A stretch of DNA of 64,000 bases from Brumimicrobium aurantiacum. Lineage in GTDB: Bacteria > Bacteroidota > Bacteroidia > Flavobacteriales_D > Crocinitomicaceae. How positions within the stretch are numbered: position 1 is the first letter of the stretch; every line of letters begins with the position of its first letter. Below, piece by piece: positions 57,617-64,000 of the stretch. The DNA is taken from the NCBI RefSeq assembly GCF_003402975.1, contig NZ_QURB01000002.1, positions 526,995 to 590,994 on the forward strand. Direction: 5' to 3'. Under the pieces are notes generated by a model, which was not told the origin of the DNA, did not search any database, and was given only the letters and a program-made list of their open reading frames with translations. The translations under genes were made by a program, and so were the position numbers.

Positions 57617-59266
57617 ATGGAAAATCTTTGGTGGTTAAATGACGAAAGTGAGCAGATTTTAAATCGTGGATACTTATTAAAAGGAGAAACGGTAAAAGGT
57701 GCCATTGAAAGAGTTGCAACAGCAGCAAGTAAAAGACTATACAAACCTGAATTAAAAGAACCTTTTATTGAATTAATCGAGAAAGGTTGGATGAGTTTAA
57801 GCTCCCCAATTTGGGCTAACATGGGAACAGAACGCGGACTCCCTATTTCATGTTTTAATGTTCATATTCCAGATGGAATTGAAGAAATCACACATAAATT
57901 AGGTGAAGTGATTATGCAAACCAAAATTGGAGGTGGTACTTCAGGGTATTTTGGTGACTTGCGTGGTCGAGGAAGTGCAGTTACAGATAACGGTCAAAGT
58001 AGCGGTGCGGTTTCTTTTATGAAATTATTTGACACTGCAATGGATACCATTTCTCAAGGAGGAGTGCGTCGTGGTGCATTTGCTGCATACCTAGACATCG
58101 ATCATCCAGATATTAAAGAGTTCCTTCAAATCAAAGACATCGGAAGTCCTCTTCAAAATCTATTTTACGGAGTTTGTGTTCCTGACTATTGGATGATAGA
58201 AATGATTGATGGCGATATGGAAAAACGAGAAATTTGGGCAAAAGTGCTTGAATCTCGTCAACAAAAAGGATTACCCTATTTGTTTTTCACAGATAATGTC
58301 AATAAAAATAAACCTCAAGTTTACAAAGACAAAAGCATGAGCATTAATTCAAGTAATTTGTGTTCAGAAATCATGTTACCTTCCAACCAAGAGGAATCAT
58401 TCATTTGTTGTTTGTCTTCAATGAATTTGGAGCTATACGACGAATGGAAAGATACCAATGCTGTACAATTGGGAATTTACTTCTTGGATGCTGTTTTACA
58501 AGAATTCATCGCGAAGACAGAAGATAATTACTATCTAAAATCAGCCAATAGGTTTGCCAAACGTCACAGAGCTTTAGGTTTAGGTGCTATGGGATGGCAT
58601 TCTTACTTACAGAAAAACAGAATTCCTTTTGAAGGATTACAAGCTAAACAATTAACGAGTTCAATCTTTTCACACATCAAAAATGAAGCCGAAAAAGCCT
58701 CTCGCGAGTTAGCAGATATCTATGGTGAACCAGAATTGCTCGAAGATTACGGCATGCGAAATACCACACTATTAGCAATTGCGCCTACTACTTCTTCTTC
58801 GGCAATTTTGGGTCAAACTTCACCTGGAATCGAACCATTGAGCAGTAATTACTACAAAGCAGGTTTAGCCAAAGGTAACTTTGTGAGAAAGAATAAATAC
58901 TTAAAGGAGTTATTGATTGAAAAGGGACTTGATAATGAAGAAACTTGGAGAAGTATAATGCTAAACCAAGGGAGTATTCAACATTTGAAGGAACTTACTC
59001 AGGAAGAAAAAGCGATATTCAAAACCTTTAAGGAAATAAGTCAATTGGAAATTATTCAACAAGCTTCTATCCGACAAAAATTCATTGATCAATCGCAGAG
59101 TTTAAACCTGAATATTCCAGCAAATCTGCCGGTAAAAGACATCAATAAATTAATTATTGAATCTTGGAAACTTGGTGTTAAAACACTATACTACCAAAGA
59201 AGTCAAAGTGTTGGGAAAGAGTTTGTGGTTAAAAACCTTGTTGAATGCGTTAGTTGCGAAGGGTAA
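57617..59266 (+). CDS. nrdA: Ribonucleotide reductase class I, large subunit (short form, no ATP-cone)
   Basis: A 549-residue catalytic subunit that reduces ribonucleoside diphosphates. Active-site residues are visible: Cys79 in ISCFNVH, the NLCSE motif with Cys249 and Glu251, Cys264/Cys265 in ICCLSSMN, Tyr525-Tyr526 in TLYYQRSQ, and a terminal CVSC pair for thiol transfer. It opens with WWLNDESEQILNRGYLLKGE and has no N-terminal ATP-cone, so it is much shorter than E. coli NrdA (about 760). It starts 48 nt after nrdB, an order reversed from E. coli. A strong terminator follows. Confidence 0.95.
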   Translation: MENLWWLNDESEQILNRGYLLKGETVKGAIERVATAASKRLYKPELKEPFIELIEKGWMSLSSPIWANMGTERGLPISCFNVHIPDGIEEITHKLGEVIMQTKIGGGTSGYFGDLRGRGSAVTDNGQSSGAVSFMKLFDTAMDTISQGGVRRGAFAAYLDIDHPDIKEFLQIKDIGSPLQNLFYGVCVPDYWMIEMIDGDMEKREIWAKVLESRQQKGLPYLFFTDNVNKNKPQVYKDKSMSINSSNLCSEIMLPSNQEESFICCLSSMNLELYDEWKDTNAVQLGIYFLDAVLQEFIAKTEDNYYLKSANRFAKRHRALGLGAMGWHSYLQKNRIPFEGLQAKQLTSSIFSHIKNEAEKASRELADIYGEPELLEDYGMRNTTLLAIAPTTSSSAILGQTSPGIEPLSSNYYKAGLAKGNFVRKNKYLKELLIEKGLDNEETWRSIMLNQGSIQHLKELTQEEKAIFKTFKEISQLEIIQQASIRQKFIDQSQSLNLNIPANLPVKDINKLIIESWKLGVKTLYYQRSQSVGKEFVVKNLVECVSCEG

Positions 59267-59283
59267 ATTAATTGCGAATTTTT

Positions 59284-59326
59284 AAATTACGAATTACGAA
59301 TGTGCTAAATTCGTAATTCGTAATTT
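59284..59326. terminator. Bidirectional terminator between nrdA and a convergent gene
   Basis: AAATTACGAATTACGAA pairs perfectly with TTCGTAATTCGTAATTT around nine bases, with A and T runs on both sides. It can therefore serve the nrdBA transcript and the convergent gene. TTCGTAATTC words are also found at 1857-1885. Confidence 0.85.
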
Positions 59327-59328
59327 TT

Positions 59329-59760
59329 TTATTTGATTTTCTCTGTTTGTTCGTTTTTATAAAATTGTAACATGATAAAAACAATGATTATAGAAGAACT
59401 CAATGCTTCTATAAATAAAGCAAAACTTAATCCAGCATAAGTATCTGCTGGAATTAGACCTTCCACATAATCTTCAATTGGAGCATCTATTCCATTAAGA
59501 TATATGAATAAACCTATAGCTCCTAACCCAATTCCAATCGTTACTGTAGCTATACCTATAATTAATTTTCGAAGATAATTCTCGCCATTTTTTACAGCGG
59601 TTTTAATGGTCAATTTAAGTATTCCAATGATAAAAATATAATTAACCAATCGAAGATATACATTGTCCGCTAATCCAATTAAATCAAGTATTAAAAAATA
59701 AAAACCTAGTAAAAGAAATAAAATAATTCCATTTCGAATAGCATGTGAACGTTGTAACAT
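59329..59760 (-). CDS. Small four-helix membrane protein of unknown function
   Basis: A 143-residue protein with four hydrophobic segments (about residues 10-30, 33-52, 63-88 and 104-132) and a basic C-terminus NEQTEKIK. It opens MLQRSHAIRNGIILFLLLGF. The size and layout match the DUF4199-type small membrane proteins of Bacteroidota, though I cannot be certain. It stands alone and converges on nrdA. Confidence 0.65.
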   Translation of the reverse strand: MLQRSHAIRNGIILFLLLGFYFLILDLIGLADNVYLRLVNYIFIIGILKLTIKTAVKNGENYLRKLIIGIATVTIGIGLGAIGLFIYLNGIDAPIEDYVEGLIPADTYAGLSFALFIEALSSSIIIVFIMLQFYKNEQTEKIK

Positions 59761-59897
59761 AATTTCTAAAATTTTAATTCGTAATAGTCAGCACTGAAAT
59801 AGATAATTCAGCTCCTTATAAATTACAAATGATTTTTAGAATTACACAACTGATTTTAAAGTTCTTAACATTTTAATTTAAGAATAAAATTGGTGAA

Positions 59898-60530
59898 TCA
59901 TCCAAACAAACCCAATTGACCGTCACTTTCAATACATGTTGTTTTTAAATCACGACTTAGCTTGTCTTCCCCTTTTCGAAGCCAGTTTTGGGCTTGTTGA
60001 ATATCCATAATTAATGGCATACGCTTTTTGGTGTTGTGAATTTCTGCCATAATATCATTGGCAGCAGTTGTGAGTAATGTAAAAGAATTAGTGTTTTCTC
60101 CATTTAAAGGATTGATCCATGTGCTGTATAAACCTGCCAATCCAAAAACAGCTTCATTTTGTAGTTGAATTAAGTATTTCTCTTTACGTTTCCCTTTACC
60201 ATCGAGCCATTTCCATTCATAGAAGCCAGTTACTGGAAGAACACACCTTTGCTGTGTTACATCTCGAAATGAAGCTACATCTTTAATCGTTTCTTTTTTG
60301 GCGTTTAAAGTGTGTTTACGAATGTGGTCATCTTTGGCCCAATGTGGAATAAGTCCCCAATTTAAAAATTGAAAAACTTCTGGATTTTCGTCTTTGATTA
60401 CAGGTAATAATGGATGGTCAAAACCACTGATATTTTGCTTTGGATTGTAGAGTGCTGGCATTTCAAATGTAGCATTGAATTGCTCCGTTAATTCCTTTAT
60501 TGATGCTTTTTGTTGAACATTATAACACAT
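59898..60530 (-). CDS. SRAP/HMCES-family abasic-site protein (YedK)
   Basis: A 210-residue protein beginning Met-Cys, the catalytic Cys2 that is freed by removal of Met and forms a thiazolidine crosslink with abasic sites in single-stranded DNA. Family landmarks LNAKKETI (near residue 76), GFYEWKW and HNTKKRMPLIM (His near 165) are present. It protects replication forks from abasic-site cleavage; the label SOS response-associated peptidase is older. Twelve nt separate it from the upstream transglutaminase-like gene, so the two may be co-transcribed. Confidence 0.93.
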   Translation of the reverse strand: MCYNVQQKASIKELTEQFNATFEMPALYNPKQNISGFDHPLLPVIKDENPEVFQFLNWGLIPHWAKDDHIRKHTLNAKKETIKDVASFRDVTQQRCVLPVTGFYEWKWLDGKGKRKEKYLIQLQNEAVFGLAGLYSTWINPLNGENTNSFTLLTTAANDIMAEIHNTKKRMPLIMDIQQAQNWLRKGEDKLSRDLKTTCIESDGQLGLFG

Positions 60531-60541
60531 CGCTTTCTATT

Positions 60542-61204
60542 TTAGGATTCCAAATGAAAGAATGAAAAGTTACGTGAATTGTATTCATTTTCAAAAAGAT
60601 GAGGATAGTATTTTTTCATTTCAGCATTCATCAATTCTACTGGAACATCATCAAATTCGCCATAAAAATGTTTGTATTCCATAAATTTTTGGTCGCCTTT
60701 ATACGCCTGAAACAAAGAATCATTTTCTCCGTCCCAATCCAAAGGTTCTACACCAGAAAGCTTACAAATTAAAGGGTCAAAAGCTGGAGTAGATTTCACC
60801 CATTTCCCATCGATATATGCAGAAACATAACCATGAAATACTATTTCCTCACGTTTCAAGGCTGCTGTTAATTTTTCCACACCAATATGATTTACCACAA
60901 TTCCATATCCTAATTTCGAAGGAATACCCAAGGCACGAAGTCCTGTGGCCAAAACAATCGATTTTTCAACGCACCACGCCCTATTCTTTTGCATAACCAC
61001 ACTTGACTTTAGTTTTTCTGGCCGCAAATCTAAGTGATAAGGATTGTAAATAAATCCATCACGTACCTTTAAATACAAGTCAATAGCTTGTTGTTTTTTA
61101 GCATTAGATAGATCTATATCAGCTATCAAATGCTGAGTACTTTCATGATTCACTTCCAAAATTGGTGTTGCTTTTAAAAATTGCTCTTGTTCTTCGCTTG
61201 TCAT
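60542..61204 (-). CDS. Transglutaminase-like cysteine protease/amidase domain protein
   Basis: A 220-residue cytoplasmic protein. It contains the transglutaminase-like triad: Cys near residue 80 in NRAWCVEKSIVLATGLRALG, His near 124 in FHGYVSAYI and Asp near 142 in STPAFDPLI. There is no signal peptide. Such single-domain proteins may cut or crosslink amides, but no substrate is known to me. It precedes the SRAP gene by 12 nt on the same strand. Confidence 0.85.
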   Translation of the reverse strand: MTSEEQEQFLKATPILEVNHESTQHLIADIDLSNAKKQQAIDLYLKVRDGFIYNPYHLDLRPEKLKSSVVMQKNRAWCVEKSIVLATGLRALGIPSKLGYGIVVNHIGVEKLTAALKREEIVFHGYVSAYIDGKWVKSTPAFDPLICKLSGVEPLDWDGENDSLFQAYKGDQKFMEYKHFYGEFDDVPVELMNAEMKKYYPHLFENEYNSRNFSFFHLES

Positions 61205-61458
61205 GATTCAAAAATACAAATTAACCCACTTCATTCACCAATCTTGATGTTTTAAAACATTAAAGACTGATGTTAATATTGTTAAGCACGTTTATGTCAT
61301 TTTTTAAGAACCCCAATTCTGGGTATTGATAATTTGGCAAGATTTTGAATAATGCGGGTTTACTCCATTTTAAACCCTATTTAATTAACTGTAACTAATG
61401 TTGCAGACCTTTTGCTTTTACTTTTGCTATATTTGTTAGTGAACCAAAACCTTAAAAA

Positions 61459-62085
61459 ATGAAGATTATCATTGTTTTAGCACTTTCAATTTTAACTTTT
61501 AGTTCATGCGGTTTAGATTCTGGAAACAAAAACGAATCGTCAAATACTGTCGAGCATGAATCTATAACTGAACTTACAAAAGCAGAAAAAGATGAATATA
61601 TTGAATTAGGAAAATCTTATTCAAGTTCGACACAGCAAGTCTTAGGAAAGAATTTAATCGGTGCCTTAAGTAAACAAGGAAGCATTGGTGCACTTGAATT
61701 CTGTAATATTCAAGCTATTCCATTAACCGACAGCATGCAAAATAAAATGGGGGTTAAAATCAGTCGAATTTCAGATCAACCGAGAAATCAAGATAATAAA
61801 GCCAGTGAACAAGAATTGGCAATTATTAAAGACTTTAAATCTCAAATTGCATCTGGAAAAATAGCACCTGAAATTTCACCAGTTTTGATTGAAGAAGAAA
61901 ATAAAGTGCGATTCTACGCTCCAATAGTGACCAATGCTATGTGTTTACAATGTCACGGAGTTAAAGAAACAGATATAAAACCCGAAACGTTGGAAATGAT
62001 AGCAGAATTGTATCCACAAGATAAAGCGACAGGATATAAAAGTAATGAAGTACGAGGAGTTTGGAGCATTATATTTGAACGATAG
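61459..62085 (+). CDS. DUF3365 haem-binding lipoprotein
   Basis: A 208-residue exported protein. The signal peptide ends in lipobox TFSSC (Cys17), so it is probably lipid-anchored in the periplasm. The DUF3365 (Tll0287-like) domain covers residues 45-208. It carries one c-type haem motif CLQCH near residue 171 and the usual EFCNIQAIPLT block. Members bind haem and are thought to act in redox or signalling. A -7-like TATATTTG at 61428-61435 lies ahead. The racemase gene follows 32 nt on. Confidence 0.87.
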   Translation: MKIIIVLALSILTFSSCGLDSGNKNESSNTVEHESITELTKAEKDEYIELGKSYSSSTQQVLGKNLIGALSKQGSIGALEFCNIQAIPLTDSMQNKMGVKISRISDQPRNQDNKASEQELAIIKDFKSQIASGKIAPEISPVLIEEENKVRFYAPIVTNAMCLQCHGVKETDIKPETLEMIAELYPQDKATGYKSNEVRGVWSIIFER

Positions 62086-62117
62086 AGATAGATTAGGAAA
62101 ACAGTAAATAAATTGAA

Positions 62118-62801
62118 ATGAAAAAACTAGGATTAATAGGCGGTACATCTTATCATTCAACGATAGATTACTACCGTATGATCAATGAAGGAGTTGGAAA
62201 AGAAATAGGTCAAGATCAAAACCCGGAACTATTATTATACAGTTTAAACATAGCCTTGATGCGTTCTGGAGATCAGGAAAAAATCAAGCAAGAATATTTA
62301 CGTATTTCGAAAGAACTTATCTCAATTGGAGCTGAAGGCATACTTATTTGTGCGAATACACCTCATATGGTCTATGAGTTTGTTCAACCGCAAATTAAGG
62401 TTCCTATACTTCACATTGGAAAAGCCATTGGAGATTATGCGATGAAAAACAACTTTAAAAACCTCGGTTTATTAGGAACTAAACCAACCGTAAAAATTGG
62501 TTTTTTAGAAAAATACATCACAGATAATTATCCGATAAAGATTACTATTCCAGAAGAAGAAGATATTGACACGATACATAATTATATATCGAAGGAATTG
62601 ACACAAGGTGTTTTTTCGGAGGAGGCCAAGACTTACTTTTTAAATCAAATGGAGATTTTAGAAGAAAAGGGAAGTGACGCCATGATTTTAGGCTGTACAG
62701 AATTACCTATTTTAATCAAACAAGAAGAGAGCAATTTTGCATTAATTGATACGACACGGTTACATGTTGAGATGGCGATTGAATTTATTTTAGAAAATTG
62801 A
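62118..62801 (+). CDS. Aspartate/glutamate racemase family protein
   Basis: A 227-residue two-domain racemase. The paired catalytic cysteines are visible in LICANTPHMVYE near residue 80 and in LGCTELPILI near residue 193, and the N-terminus opens with LGLIGGTSYHSTIDYYR. It interconverts L- and D-aspartate or glutamate without a cofactor. It may supply a D-amino acid for the wall, but murI-type glutamate racemases differ. It follows the DUF3365 gene closely. Confidence 0.9.
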   Translation: MKKLGLIGGTSYHSTIDYYRMINEGVGKEIGQDQNPELLLYSLNIALMRSGDQEKIKQEYLRISKELISIGAEGILICANTPHMVYEFVQPQIKVPILHIGKAIGDYAMKNNFKNLGLLGTKPTVKIGFLEKYITDNYPIKITIPEEEDIDTIHNYISKELTQGVFSEEAKTYFLNQMEILEEKGSDAMILGCTELPILIKQEESNFALIDTTRLHVEMAIEFILEN

Positions 62802-62898
62802 AAAGAAAAATACAAAACCCAACTCACTCAAAATCTACACTTTAAAATTGAATGCGAATTTATTTTAAAAAAAAGATGATTTTTTTTTCAAATCAGTG

Positions 62899-62928
62899 TT
62901 GCATATCAATAAAAAACCACTAACTTTG
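62899..62928 (+). promoter_or_regulatory. Promoter of the tRNA pair
   Basis: TTG at 62899-62901, a 19-nt spacer and TAACTTTG at 62921-62928, an ideal Bacteroidota match. Transcription would start near 62933, about 85 nt before tRNA-Gly, leaving a leader to be trimmed. Confidence 0.75.
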
Positions 62929-63018
62929 CCCACGCAAAAGGAAAACGATTCTTTTGAAAATTTGAAAAAACAAATACTTTAAACGTCACATCTTTTTAAG
63001 GAAAGATGCGTACTACAA

Positions 63019-63091
63019 GCGAGAGTAGCTCAGCTGGTAGAGCACAACCTTGCCAAGGTTGGGGTCGCGGGTTCGAATCCCGTCTCCCGCT
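63019..63091 (+). tRNA. tRNA-Gly (GCC)
   Basis: A full 73-nt cloverleaf. The anticodon loop TTGCCAA gives GCC; the D-arm GCTC/GAGC, anticodon stem CAACC/GGTTG and T-stem GCGGG/CCCGT pair well (one G-U). The acceptor arms GCGAGAG and CTCCCGC pair except at position 4, an A-C mismatch where the usual sequence is GCGGGAG. CCA is not encoded. Confidence 0.93.
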
Positions 63092-63123
63092 CGAAGAGTT
63101 GGGAAATGGGATCATGAAATACT

Positions 63124-63139
63124 CCCGTCTCCCGCTCGA
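63124..63139 (+). repeat. Direct repeat of the tRNA-Gly 3' end
   Basis: CCCGTCTCCCGCTCGA at 63079-63094 is repeated exactly at 63124-63139, 45 bp on. Only the tail is present, so this is not a second tRNA. It is the kind of duplicated tRNA end left by a site-specific integration or deletion. Confidence 0.7.
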
Positions 63140-63187
63140 TTTACACTTTGTAAATTGAATTTCGTTTAAAGATTAAGATACTGTCCT

Positions 63188-63272
63188 GCCCGGATGGTGG
63201 AATTGGTAGACACGTTGGACTTAAAATCCAATGGACATTGCGTCCGTGCGGGTTCAAGTCCCGCTCCGGGTA
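63188..63272 (+). tRNA. tRNA-Leu (TAA)
   Basis: An 85-nt class II tRNA. The acceptor arms GCCCGGA and TCCGGGT pair (first pair G-U), the anticodon loop CTTAAAA gives TAA, a variable arm follows (ATGGACATTGCGTCCGT region), and the T-arm is GCGGGTTCAAGTCCCGC. The discriminator is A and CCA is not encoded. Its 3' end is the template for the repeat array that follows. Confidence 0.93.
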
Positions 63273-63873
63273 CGAAATCCTCAACAGAAATGTTGGGGAT
63301 TTTTTTTGCTTTATACTTTTATTCTAAAACTTGAAATCAAGAACTTATTTCGATAATCTCATCAGGTACTAAGACTTTATTAAAAAGTTAATCATTAAAT
63401 ATAGTGCGGGTTCATGCCGATAGCTATCGGCACCCGCTCCGGGTACGAAATCCTCAACAGAAATGTTGGGGATTTTTTTTGCTTTATACTTTTATTCTAA
63501 AACTTGAAATCAAGAACTTATTTCGATAATCTCATCAGGTACTAAGACTTTATTAAAAAGTTAATCATTAAATATAGTGCGGGTTCATGCCGATAGCTAT
63601 CGGCACCCGCTCCGGGTACGAAATCCTCAACAGAAATGTTGGGGATTTTTTTTGCTTTATACTTTTATTCTAAAACTTGAAATCAAGAACTTATTTCGAT
63701 AATCTCATCAGGTACTAAGACTTTATTAAAAAGTTAATCATTAAATATAGTGCGGGTTCATGCCGGTAGCTATCGGCACCCGCTCCGGGTACGAAATCCT
63801 CAACAGAAATGTTGGGGATTTTTTTTGCTTTATACTTTTATTCTAAAACTTGAAATCAAGAACTTATTTCGAT
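63263..63873 (+). repeat. Tandem 173-bp repeat built on the tRNA-Leu 3' end
   Basis: Units at 63263-63435, 63436-63608 and 63609-63781, with a partial fourth at 63782-63873. They are identical except for one G (GGTAGC for GATAGC) in unit 3. Each unit carries the last 11 nt of the tRNA plus flank, a terminator hairpin, about 110 nt without a gene, and GCGGGTTCA, the 18-bp palindrome TGCCGATAGCTATCGGCA, and CCC that leads into the next unit. The palindrome stands in place of AGT of the tRNA T-loop. The fourth unit stops where an IS element begins. Confidence 0.92.
63275..63307 (+). terminator. tRNA terminator, repeated in each 173-bp unit
   Basis: AAATCCTCAACA pairs with TGTTGGGGATTT around GAAA and is followed by T. 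Copies lie at 63448-63480, 63621-63653 and 63794-63826, offset by 173. The first ends the tRNA transcript, and the others probably never see a polymerase. Confidence 0.88.
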
Positions 63874-64000
63874 TGGAGTGTCTATATTTGTTGTGACAGA
63901 TTAATTAAGCCCGAAATGATTAAATTTGATTTATGGCAAAGAAGTATGACAATGACTTTAAAATTCTCATAGTAGAATTAGTAAAGTCAGGAAGACCTAT
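63874..64000 (+). mobile_element. IS3-family insertion sequence, left end, cut by window edge
   Basis: The fourth repeat copy breaks off after TTTCGAT, and new sequence begins TGGAGTGTCTATATTTGT, a typical IS3 end with TG at its tip. The orfA reading frame starts at 63933. The right end lies outside the window. Confidence 0.75.
63933..64000 (+). CDS. IS3-family transposase OrfA, N-terminus only
   Basis: The first 22 residues, MAKKYDNDFKILIVELVKSG and onward, match the helix-turn-helix start of IS3-family OrfA proteins (commonly M-x-K-x-Y-x-x-x-F-K). OrfA binds the element's ends and is usually fused to OrfB by frameshifting. The rest is outside the window, so whether the copy is intact cannot be judged. 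Confidence 0.8.
   Translation, partial: MAKKYDNDFKILIVELVKSGRP

Noticed and set aside
63109..63139. A second tRNA-Gly gene after the first
   Set aside because: Only the last 16 bases are repeated; no D-arm or anticodon arm is present.
63263..63873. CRISPR array at the right end
   Set aside because: The units are contiguous, 173 bp long and nearly identical throughout, with no variable spacers and no cas genes in the window.

Overview
The window is a stretch of chromosome from an AT-rich (roughly one-third G+C by eye) Bacteroidota bacterium, most likely of the order Flavobacteriales. Four things point there. Two secreted proteins end in type IX secretion (T9SS) type A sorting domains. Promoters match the Bacteroidota pattern TTG-N19-21-TAnnTTTG. 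There are PorT-like barrels and DUF4159/DUF368 proteins, and a palindrome family of the CCGATARYTATCGG type recurs. No prophage and no CRISPR array was seen.

Layout. 1-3 kb: a minus-strand run of rhodanese, DUF368 (polyprenyl-phosphate transporter family) and aroE (cut by the window edge), then an M42 aminopeptidase. 3-18 kb is accessory and partly decayed. It holds a 1475-residue hybrid histidine kinase with GAF, seven PAS, kinase and receiver parts; an ATP-grasp gene with three in-frame stops; a VOC protein; a membrane-protein gene split by two frameshifts; two T9SS cargo proteins; a kinase remnant; a BCCT transporter; and a small GldL-like gene with an in-frame stop. 18-23 kb is housekeeping: leucyl aminopeptidase, holA, rsmE, DUF4159 and a partner of unknown function. 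23.3-31 kb is one metal-efflux module: OmpR-type regulator, sensor kinase, TolC-like protein, membrane-fusion lipoprotein and CzcA/CusA-type RND pump, closed by a strong terminator. 31-40 kb: murQ, a SulP anion transporter, a sigma/anti-sigma-like/beta-barrel cassette, a PqiA-like protein, a SirB1/transglutaminase-like protein and trmD.

40.3-53.9 kb is a surface-polysaccharide cluster. It has a WecA-like initiating transferase, rmlA, a flippase, a CDP-glycerol glycerophosphotransferase, a fused gpsA-tagD gene, four further glycosyltransferases, a Wzy/WaaL-like polymerase, a PglC-like phosphoglycosyltransferase and a PglE-like aminotransferase. The fusion protein should convert dihydroxyacetone phosphate to CDP-glycerol, and its neighbour should use that donor to put phosphoglycerol on the glycan. 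A double hairpin ends the cluster.

54-63 kb: a RelE/ParE-type toxin-antitoxin pair; a cobalamin riboswitch in front of nrdB-nrdA (class I ribonucleotide reductase, no ATP-cone in either subunit); SRAP, transglutaminase-like, DUF3365 haem-binding and Asp/Glu racemase genes. The window ends with tRNA-Gly(GCC) and tRNA-Leu(UAA). A 173-bp tandem repeat follows. Each unit carries a copy of the tRNA-Leu 3' end, its terminator and, in the T-loop position, an 18-bp palindrome. An IS3-family element has inserted into the last copy.

The most interesting items are the gpsA-tagD fusion with its partner, the tRNA-tail/palindrome tandem array, and the riboswitch leader with two competing hairpins ahead of the cone-less ribonucleotide reductase.
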